DNA of 15,923 bases from Ruminococcaceae bacterium UBA5397 (GTDB lineage: Bacteria; Bacillota; Clostridia; Oscillospirales; Acutalibacteraceae): the NCBI GenBank assembly GCA_002411615.1, contig DHOF01000134.1:4880-20802 (forward strand). Direction: 5' to 3'. The position numbers and the translations under genes are program-made. Below the pieces are notes generated by a model. It was given only the letters and a program-made list of their open reading frames with translations. It did no database searches and was not told where the DNA came from. Shown piece by piece: positions 1-5,724 of the stretch; position 1 is the first letter of the stretch, and the number at the start of each line of letters is the position of its first letter.

Positions 1-981
1 AACGCCTGCAATGCCATAGAGGAATGCAGCCAGAATGAAGATCAGCATAATGGTTTTAAAAACATTTACGCCGGAAACGACAGCGGCTTCACGGTTGCCG
101 CCGACTGCATAAACGTTTTTGCCAAATACTGTTTTGTTTAGAACGAACCAAATGATTATACAGGTAATCAGTGCGATCGGAATCAGTACTGAAATCCCGA
201 CAAAGGTACTTCCACCAATATTTTGGAAGATCTTTTTCTGGCCGATTACAGTAAAGTCCGGACGAACACCACCGATTGGCTGAGAGTTATTCGGCGGCAT
301 ATCGAAATAAAGGCTGCATGCACCATAGATCATAACCTGGGTAGCTAGTGTTGCAATGAAGGGGTGCATATCGAATTTTGCAACAAGAAATCCGTTTAAA
401 ACACCGAACAGAACGCAGGCAGCTACCGCAGCTAAAATTGGTACGATAACCGGGAGCGCCGGCAGGTTCGGGAAAAAGCGATTTGCATAAGTTGCGGTCT
501 GCAGCATCGAGGTGGAAAGCACAGCAGCTAAACCAACCATACGGCCTGCAGAAAGGTCGGTACCTGCAATTAACAGTGTAAAGCAGATGCCTAATGCGAT
601 GATCAGACGGGGGGAAGCCTGTGTCATGATATCAAGCAAAACCTGATATTTCATGAAACGAGGTTCCTTGATCATGATAAATACGACTAGTGCCAGAAGA
701 GCAATCATAATCGCATTATTTGTCAAAAATGTTTTTGCGTTTGATCTGGAGAATTCAACAGGAACACTGTGCTGCTCTTTTCGCAGCAGCTGAGAAATTC
801 CATATGCGCCGGTGGCAATGCCAACTAGCAAAATGTACATCCAAAGATCATAAACTTGATCTTTTGGCGCGGCGACTGCAACAATGATAGAAATTAGAAT
901 CAGTGCAGCACCTATTAACGCAAAAATCGTTGCATATTTTTTGCGAGTGATTGTGTTCGTGGCTTTCGCGGTTGCTCCCAT
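1..981 (-). CDS. mglC: MglC, galactose/glucose ABC transporter permease (3' end cut off by window edge)
   Basis: This is the inner-membrane permease of the MglBAC importer, the channel through which beta-galactosides and galactose/glucose pass. The first 327 codons are in the window and the C-terminus lies beyond the left edge. I chose the ATG at 981 because a GTGAGG ribosome site lies just upstream and it follows mglA by 51 bp. Family hallmarks are the TDLSAGR motif followed by VGLAAV (around residues 140-152), and the loop GKNVYAVGGNREAA followed by VSGVNV near residue 300. These match the E. coli MglC pattern from memory. Compared with the E. coli protein (about 336 residues), the N-terminus is about 80 residues longer and appears to carry two extra hydrophobic segments (about residues 18-38 and 45-60) before the usual first helix. 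It is the last visible gene of the mglB-mglA-mglC operon. Confidence 0.93.
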   Translation of the reverse strand, partial: MGATAKATNTITRKKYATIFALIGAALILISIIVAVAAPKDQVYDLWMYILLVGIATGAYGISQLLRKEQHSVPVEFSRSNAKTFLTNNAIMIALLALVVFIMIKEPRFMKYQVLLDIMTQASPRLIIALGICFTLLIAGTDLSAGRMVGLAAVLSTSMLQTATYANRFFPNLPALPVIVPILAAVAACVLFGVLNGFLVAKFDMHPFIATLATQVMIYGACSLYFDMPPNNSQPIGGVRPDFTVIGQKKIFQNIGGSTFVGISVLIPIALITCIIIWFVLNKTVFGKNVYAVGGNREAAVVSGVNVFKTIMLIFILAAFLYGIAGV

Positions 982-1032
982 ATTGGACCTCACTTCCCTT
1001 TCCATTTTGTGCGATAGAAAATCACAGAAATT

Positions 1033-2535
1033 TTACATGAACTTTGTTGCGAGTTCCATTACTTTTACGGAATCGCATTCATTGGCATCCACAATTCCTG
1101 TTACACGCCCTTCGCACATAACCATGACCCGGTCGGACATACCAAGCAACTCCGGCATTTCAGAGGAGATCATGATTACCGATTTTCCTTCTTTAATTAA
1201 CTGCTGCATAATTGTGTAAATTTCGTATTTTGCACCGACGTCGATTCCTCGAGTAGGCTCATCCAAAAACAGAATATCCGGATCGGTCAGAAGCCACCGG
1301 GCTATCAGAACTTTCTGCTGGTTTCCGCCGGAGAGATTCTGCATCTGTTCCGCCATGCTTGGGGTTTTTGTACGCATAGAAGCATTACTGTCCGTTGCAG
1401 CTTTTTTGCGTGCGAAATCGTTAATTATGCTGTGATGAACCAATTTCCCTTCATTTTCTGTAGCAATTACAGTATTGTCCAATACCGAAAGAGTGGGGAA
1501 AATTCCGGTAGCGCGGCGCTCTTCTGTCAGAAGTGCAAATCCGTGCTTCATGGCGTCTCGCGGACTTTTAATTTTGATCTCTTTGCCGTCTTTGTAAATC
1601 GTTCCGGAAGCAATCTGACGCAGTCCAAAAATTGCCTCTACGGTCTCGGTACGTTGTGCGCCAACAAGGCCGCCGATCCCAAAGATTTCACCGCGATGAA
1701 CTTCGAAACTGACATGTTGAAACGAGCGCGGCAGAGGGGAGCAGATATCATCGACTTTAAAAACAACATCTGTACCCGGAGTATACTCCTTAGGTGGAAA
1801 ACGATTGGTCATATCACGACCGACCATTCGGCTGATAATCAGGTCAGTGGTTAGCTCGTTTGCCGGCCAAGTACCAACGCATTGACCGTCTCGCATAATG
1901 GTTACTTCGTCGGAAATTTTTAAAATTTCTTCCATTTTGTGCGAGATATAGATGATCGCGCGCCCTTCCGATTGAAGCTTTTTAATGATCTTAAACAAAT
2001 GTGCCGTTTCGTTCTCCGTTAAGGAGGAAGTGGGTTCATCCATGATGATGATCTTTGAATTATAACTGACTGCCTTTGCAATTTCAACCAACTGAAGTGT
2101 TGAAGCAGAAAGATTTCCCGCCAAGGTTTTGGGGTTTACATCCAGATCCACTTCTTTAAAAAGTTCCTTGGTCTTTTCATACATGACTTTATGATCAACC
2201 GCAGGTCCTCTTTTTGGGAAGCGTCCCAGCCAGATGTTTTCCATGACCGGCCGAAACCTTATTGGATGCAGCTCCTGGTGGATCATGGAAATCCCGAGAT
2301 CAAGTGCCTGCTTGGAACTGTTGATCTTCTGAGGCTTTCCGTCTAGAATGATCTCTCCGCTGTCTTCTGCATAGATGCCAAATAGGCATTTCATCAAGGT
2401 GGATTTTCCGGCTCCGTTTTCTCCCATCAGTGCATGTACACTGCCGGGACGGACTTTTAAACTGACGTTGTCCAACGCCTTTACTCCGGGGAACTCTTTG
2501 GTGATATTGTTCATTTCCAATACATATTCACCCAT
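1033..2535 (-). CDS. mglA: MglA, galactose/methyl galactoside import ATP-binding protein
   Basis: This is the cytoplasmic double ATPase that powers the MglBAC sugar importer. At 500 residues it fits the roughly 506-residue family. It has two nucleotide-binding domains. NBD1 has Walker A GENGAGKST at 38-46, a degenerate signature (LSASTLQ) and Walker B IIIMDEPTSSL. NBD2 has a degenerate Walker A (GGLVGAQRTE), but an intact signature LSGGNQQ and Walker B ILFLDEPTRGIDVGAK. This asymmetry (one canonical site, one degenerate) is characteristic of MglA/RbsA-type sugar ATPases, and E. coli MglA has the same pattern. The ATG at 2535 is preceded by AAAGGAGGAT. It sits 103 bp after mglB, with a strong hairpin between them, and 51 bp before mglC. 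Assignment to galactose rather than ribose rests on the adjacent MglB. Confidence 0.95.
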   Translation of the reverse strand: MGEYVLEMNNITKEFPGVKALDNVSLKVRPGSVHALMGENGAGKSTLMKCLFGIYAEDSGEIILDGKPQKINSSKQALDLGISMIHQELHPIRFRPVMENIWLGRFPKRGPAVDHKVMYEKTKELFKEVDLDVNPKTLAGNLSASTLQLVEIAKAVSYNSKIIIMDEPTSSLTENETAHLFKIIKKLQSEGRAIIYISHKMEEILKISDEVTIMRDGQCVGTWPANELTTDLIISRMVGRDMTNRFPPKEYTPGTDVVFKVDDICSPLPRSFQHVSFEVHRGEIFGIGGLVGAQRTETVEAIFGLRQIASGTIYKDGKEIKIKSPRDAMKHGFALLTEERRATGIFPTLSVLDNTVIATENEGKLVHHSIINDFARKKAATDSNASMRTKTPSMAEQMQNLSGGNQQKVLIARWLLTDPDILFLDEPTRGIDVGAKYEIYTIMQQLIKEGKSVIMISSEMPELLGMSDRVMVMCEGRVTGIVDANECDSVKVMELATKFM

Positions 2536-2562
2536 CAGCGATCCTCCTTTTCTTATAAAATA

Positions 2563-2599
2563 ACGGGGAACGGAAAGCGCCTGCTTTCGCGTTCCCCGT
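2563..2599 (-). terminator. Intercistronic hairpin between mglB and mglA
   Basis: A long imperfect stem-loop: outer arms ACGGGGAAC/GTTCCCCGT (9 bp perfect) and inner arms GAAAGC/GCTTTC (6 bp), separated by a small internal bulge and closed by a 4-nt loop. Read on the minus strand it is followed by TTATTTTAT rather than a clean T-run, so it may be a leaky terminator or an mRNA-stabilising element. In binding-protein operons such hairpins commonly keep binding-protein mRNA in excess over the ATPase and permease, and that role is inferred here. Confidence 0.75.
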
Positions 2600-2638
2600 G
2601 GACAGACTTAGATAGAAAATTCAGTCAATCACTGAAAG

Positions 2639-3739
2639 TTAGATGTAATCTTTGTAGTTGTCAGTAGTAACCTTTACGTAGTTAATCCAAACGTAATGTC
2701 CATCTGCCTGCTCTTTTCCGGTAGCGTCATAAAGTTTGTAGCCAACGTTTTCTTCGTTGATCGGTTTACCCTGTGCAGCAGCAGCAGCAATGTTAACAGT
2801 TGCTTTTGCCTGGTTCTTTGCATCATTCAGAACGGTGCCCAGCATGGAACCGTCTTTCATTGCTTCCAGAGCAGGAGCAGTTGCGTCGACGCCGACAACC
2901 GGGATGTACTTGGAGCTGTCGCCGGTGTTGTAGCCCTGTGCTTTCAAAGCTTCGATTGCGCCCAGTGCCATATCATCGTTGTTTGCAAGGATTGCTTCGA
3001 TCTTATCAAGACCAACAGAGGTAATCCAAGTGTTCATCAGGTTTGTTGCCTGTGCTTTATCCCACATTGCGGTATCTTTTGCAAGAGCCTCAGTCTGGAA
3101 TCCAGCAGCTTCGATAGCAGCCGGAGCAGCCTGAGAACGAAGGGTTGCATCCTGATGTCCGGGTTCGCCCTGGAGCATTACATACTGAATCTTGCCGTCT
3201 TTATTTTTATCAGCGTCTTTATGTGCCTTAAAGTAATCGGCAATAATTTCACCAGACATGGTGCCGGACTGTTTTGCATCTGCACCGACATAATATGCTT
3301 TGTCATAAGAAGCAATATCGGTATCGGAAGGCTGACGGTTTAAGAACACGATTGGCAGGCTGGCAGCTTTTGCTTTTTCAATCAAAGGAGCAGCGGCGGT
3401 CAGATCAACCGGGTTGATGGCCAGTGCATTAACGCCCTTAGTGATGTAGGTATCCACCTGTTCACTCTGGGTAGCTTGTTTGTTCTGGGAGTCCACCAGA
3501 TCAAGTTTTGCACCCAATTCTGTTGCGCGTGCAGTCATTGCATTACGAACGCCGGTCATAAACGTATCATCGAATTTGTAAATGCAAGAACCGATGTAAA
3601 CGTCTTTTGCGCTGGCGGTGGATGCGGCGCCGGAAGCCGCACCGGATGTAGCTGCTGAGCTGCTGGAGCTGCTACCACAGCCGGTTGTGGCGGCTGCAAT
3701 CATGGCAGCTGCCATGAGTACTGCAAGAATCTTTTTCAT
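2639..3739 (-). CDS. mglB: MglB, galactose/glucose-binding lipoprotein
   Basis: This is the extracytoplasmic substrate-binding protein of the MglBAC importer, 366 residues from the ATG at 3739. I chose that start over the upstream one at 3796 because ACAGGAGGT lies 7-8 bases before it and it begins directly with a signal peptide (MKKILAVLMAAAM). The lipobox ends in TTG-C21, followed by a Ser/Ala linker (22-44), as expected for a Gram-positive lipoprotein. Sugar-binding residues known from E. coli MglB are all present by motif: D58 in YKFDD, N134 in FLNRQP, D197 and R201 in GHQDATLR, W226 in TAMWD, N253/N254 in ANND, D285 in VGVDA, and N305 in VLNDA. The EF-hand-like calcium loop DKNKDGKIQ (177-185) is also conserved. 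It is the first gene of the operon and runs minus-strand into mglA. Confidence 0.96.
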   Translation of the reverse strand: MKKILAVLMAAAMIAAATTGCGSSSSSSAATSGAASGAASTASAKDVYIGSCIYKFDDTFMTGVRNAMTARATELGAKLDLVDSQNKQATQSEQVDTYITKGVNALAINPVDLTAAAPLIEKAKAASLPIVFLNRQPSDTDIASYDKAYYVGADAKQSGTMSGEIIADYFKAHKDADKNKDGKIQYVMLQGEPGHQDATLRSQAAPAAIEAAGFQTEALAKDTAMWDKAQATNLMNTWITSVGLDKIEAILANNDDMALGAIEALKAQGYNTGDSSKYIPVVGVDATAPALEAMKDGSMLGTVLNDAKNQAKATVNIAAAAAQGKPINEENVGYKLYDATGKEQADGHYVWINYVKVTTDNYKDYI

Positions 3740-3780
3740 ACAAAAACCTCCTGTTTTTCTTTTGGCTTTTGAGAAACCAC

Positions 3781-3796
3781 TTGTACCTTTGTACAA
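3781..3796. promoter_or_regulatory. Palindrome TTGTAC-CTTT-GTACAA upstream of mglB (operator candidate)
   Basis: A perfect 6-bp inverted repeat with a 4-bp spacer, ending 42 bp before the mglB start codon. It would lie in the mglB leader if transcription starts further upstream. It could be a repressor site or a small leader hairpin. No regulator gene is in the window to pair it with. Confidence 0.4.
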
Positions 3797-3929
3797 ATAT
3801 CGATGTTTCTCTGCCTTACTATTGGATAGTATAATTGGAATTGTGGACAGAATCTATAGGATTTTCTTTCGAAAAGCATCAAATATCTTTTCAAATAAGG
3901 CAAATTTAAGAAGTGGAAAGACGAATTTT

Positions 3930-3958
3930 TGTATAAAATGTTCAATTCGGTATGCAAA
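3930..3958 (-). promoter_or_regulatory. Possible mglB promoter
   Basis: On the minus strand, TTTGCA (3953-3958) and TATACA (3930-3935) are separated by exactly 17 bp, and each matches consensus at 4 of 6 positions. An alternative -10, TATACT at 3828-3833, has no good -35 partner. With the first choice the leader would be about 180 nt. This is a weak call. Confidence 0.3.
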
Positions 3959-3973
3959 ACGAGAATAAAATGA

Positions 3974-3987
3974 TTTTTGATCAAAAA
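3974..3987. promoter_or_regulatory. Perfect 14-bp palindrome centred on TGATCA
   Basis: TTTTTGATCAAAAA is fully self-complementary and sits just upstream of the -35 of the proposed mglB promoter. Such AT-flanked palindromes can be activator sites, but in AT-rich sequence they can also arise by chance. Confidence 0.3.
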
Positions 3988-4067
3988 ACTAAAAACAAAA
4001 AATAAAAGACATTGTGCTGTTTTGCACACTCAAAGTTGGAGCAATTCGAAAAACAGATCAATTTGTC

Positions 4068-4088
4068 GAAAAAGCCTGATGCTTTTTC
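4068..4088. terminator. Small hairpin GAAAAAGC/GCTTTTTC abutting the exporter promoter
   Basis: Perfect 8-bp arms with a 5-nt loop (CTGAT), ending one base before the -35 hexamer TTGACT at 4089. It has A-rich and T-rich flanks and might insulate the divergent units, or it may be a binding site. GC content of the stem is low, so terminator activity is doubtful. Confidence 0.3.
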
Positions 4089-4116
4089 TTGACTTTTTAG
4101 AGAACATGGGTACAAT
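4089..4116 (+). promoter_or_regulatory. Promoter of the ABC-2 exporter operon
   Basis: TTGACT (4089-4094, 5 of 6 to consensus) and TACAAT (4111-4116, 5 of 6) are separated by 16 bp. They lead to the gene at 4158, whose start has an AAGGAGG-type ribosome site. Confidence 0.75.
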
Positions 4117-4118
4117 TA

Positions 4119-4134
4119 GTATTACAAGTAATAC
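4119..4134. promoter_or_regulatory. GntR/YtrA-type operator candidate GTATTAC-AA-GTAATAC
   Basis: A perfect 7-bp inverted repeat with a 2-bp spacer, starting two bases after the -10 and covering the likely transcription start. The GT...AC half-site form is what GntR-family regulators tend to bind. This promoter position is typical for repression. Exporter operons of this type usually begin with a YtrA-like GntR gene, but here that gene is absent, so the regulator would act in trans. Confidence 0.6.
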
Positions 4135-4157
4135 CAAGGAGGAAAGGGGAGATTGAA

Positions 4158-5003
4158 ATGTCAGTTTTATCGGTTTCGGGACTTTCGAAATCTTATTCAT
4201 CTTTTTCGTTGAAAGATGTTAGCTTTGAGCTGCAAGAGGGCGCTATTACCGGATTTATCGGGAGAAATGGCGCGGGGAAAACCACAACTCTAAAGTCTCT
4301 GCTCAATTTTGTTCATCCGGACAAAGGGGAGATTCGGTTTTTTGGACAGTCCTTTCAGGAACATGAATTTGAGATCAAGCAGAAAATTGGTTTTGTTTCG
4401 GGGGGGATTTCTTTTTATCCGAAAAAGAAACTGCGTACCATTACTTCGGTTACGAAAAGATTTTATCCGCAGTGGGATGAAGCGGCTTATAAAGAATATT
4501 TAGAACGCTTTGAACTGGATGAAGATAAAGTGCCGGATTCCCTTTCGGCCGGTATGAAAGTAAAATACTCTTTGGCACTGGCACTTTCTCATCGGGCAAA
4601 ACTGCTGCTTCTTGATGAACCCACCAGTGGTCTGGATCCGGTTTCTAGAGACGATCTGCTGGATGTGTTTTTGGATCTTATCGAAAAAGATGGTGTTACG
4701 ATTCTGTTTTCGACCCATATCACCTCTGATTTGGAAAAATGTGCAGAAGAGATTCTCTACTTAAGAAAAGGCGAAATTATTGGAAGAGGGAAACTAAAAG
4801 AATTCCAGAATCAATTTGTTCTCTGTAATTTTTCGCAAGAGATGAAAGAACAATTAAAGCCGTATCTTGCGGGATATAAGCGTGAAAAAGAAGGATTCAG
4901 TGCTCTCTTTTATAAAGACCATCTGCCGCAGGGGAATTTTGATTACTATCCGGCAGATTTAGAATCGATTATGGTACATTTGGAAAAGGGGGAATTCGCA
5001 TGA
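4158..5003 (+). CDS. ABC-2 exporter ATP-binding protein (YtrB/BcrA-like)
   Basis: This is the cytoplasmic ATPase of a drug- or peptide-exporter-type ABC transporter, 281 residues. Walker A is GRNGAGKTT (35-43), the signature is the variant LSAGM (129-133), Walker B and D-loop are LLLLDEPTSGLDP (149-161), and the H-loop is STH (H187). The Q-loop region reads IGFVSGGISFYP (78-89), with Gly-Gly where Gln or Glu is usual. The C-terminal 80 residues are family-variable. The ATG at 4158 follows AAGGAGGAAAGGGGAG. Its stop overlaps the start of the permease gene (ATGA, 5000-5003), so the two are translationally coupled. Relatives sit in GntR-controlled operons that respond to cell-wall antibiotics or bacteriocins (for example B. 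subtilis ytr). The substrate here is unknown. Confidence 0.9.
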   Translation: MSVLSVSGLSKSYSSFSLKDVSFELQEGAITGFIGRNGAGKTTTLKSLLNFVHPDKGEIRFFGQSFQEHEFEIKQKIGFVSGGISFYPKKKLRTITSVTKRFYPQWDEAAYKEYLERFELDEDKVPDSLSAGMKVKYSLALALSHRAKLLLLDEPTSGLDPVSRDDLLDVFLDLIEKDGVTILFSTHITSDLEKCAEEILYLRKGEIIGRGKLKEFQNQFVLCNFSQEMKEQLKPYLAGYKREKEGFSALFYKDHLPQGNFDYYPADLESIMVHLEKGEFA

Positions 5004-5647
5004 AAAATTTGATTTATAAAGAGATCAAGCTTGCATTGCATCCCACGGCACCCTTGTTTTTGCTGCTGTCAACATTGTTGCTGATACCGAATTATCCTTA
5101 TGAAGTCGTCTTCTTTTATACCTGCTTAGCTGTCTTCTTCCATTGCCTGAGTGGGCGGGAAAATCATGATATTGAATATTCGCTGTTGCTGCCGATTCAA
5201 AAAAAATCGATTGTGGAGGCAAGATTTTTGTTTGTAATCGTTTTGCAGATGATGCAGGTTTTAGTGACAATTCCGTTTGTGTTTTTAAGAAACTACTTAA
5301 TTCCAGAAGGCAATCAAGCGGGAATGGATGCAAATGTAGCGCTTTTTGGAAATGTATTTTTGTTGATGGGAATTTTTAATCTTGTCTTTTTTGTGCTTTA
5401 TTATCGAAATCCGGATAAAGTGGGAAAAGCTTTTGCAGTTTCCAGTATCATATTTTTTGCAGTCATGGTAGTTTTAGAGGCATTTGTTTTTGCAGTGCCA
5501 TTTTTCCGCGATCAGCTAAATACGAAAGATCCGATGTATCTGCCCCAAAAGCTGGTAATGTTAGCGATCGGGGTTGCGGTTTATGTAATTTTTACAGGAA
5601 TTGCTTACCGAAAATCGACTTCTACTTTTGAAAAACTAGACTTTTAG
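5000..5647 (+). CDS. ABC-2 type permease, six predicted membrane helices
   Basis: This 215-residue membrane protein overlaps the ATPase stop codon by 4 bases and has a GGGGGAA ribosome site within that gene. Hydrophobic segments lie at about 16-30, 33-50, 76-95, 112-134, 144-167 and 185-203, a typical ABC-2 half-transporter layout. The cytoplasmic motif SGRENHDIEYSLLLPIQKK (51-69) between helices 2 and 3 resembles the D-x-x-x-LP-x-x-R/K signature of the short ABC-2 permeases paired with YtrB-like ATPases (PF13346-type, assigned from memory). It probably forms the membrane channel with the upstream ATPase, and the exported substrate cannot be read from the sequence. Confidence 0.83.
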   Translation: MKNLIYKEIKLALHPTAPLFLLLSTLLLIPNYPYEVVFFYTCLAVFFHCLSGRENHDIEYSLLLPIQKKSIVEARFLFVIVLQMMQVLVTIPFVFLRNYLIPEGNQAGMDANVALFGNVFLLMGIFNLVFFVLYYRNPDKVGKAFAVSSIIFFAVMVVLEAFVFAVPFFRDQLNTKDPMYLPQKLVMLAIGVAVYVIFTGIAYRKSTSTFEKLDF

Positions 5648-5663
5648 ATGTAAAAAAGCTAAA

Positions 5664-5701
5664 AAAGTCCCTGTGCCATTTTAAAATAGCACAGGGACTT
5701 T
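5664..5701. terminator. Bidirectional terminator between convergent operons
   Basis: 13-bp perfect arms AAAGTCCCTGTGC/GCACAGGGACTTT enclose a 12-nt loop, part of which is itself the palindrome ATTTTAAAAT. T-rich sequence follows on the plus strand. The A-rich stretch before the stem gives a T-run on the minus strand. It serves the exporter operon from the left and the rlmB operon from the right. Confidence 0.92.
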
Positions 5702-5724
5702 CTATTGTTTAGATCATAAAGGAT

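Larger units (their letters stand above)
3740..4157. other. Divergent control region between mglB and the ABC-2 exporter operon
   Basis: 418 bp of AT-rich sequence without a credible gene. It holds a possible minus-strand promoter for mglB, the plus-strand promoter and operator of the exporter operon, and several palindromes listed separately (3781-3796, 3974-3987, 4068-4088, 4119-4134). A looser inverted pair GAAAAG/CTTTTC lies at 3871-3892. I see no convincing consensus catabolite-control (cre) site. Confidence 0.7.

Noticed and set aside
2696..3343. A 215-codon plus-strand open frame opposite mglB
   Set aside because: Cys/Phe/Val-rich shadow with no start signal. The minus strand codes for a clear MglB.
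3740..3796. Longer start for mglB at 3796
   Set aside because: It would put 19 charged residues before a standard lipoprotein signal, and the AGGAGG site serves the ATG at 3739.
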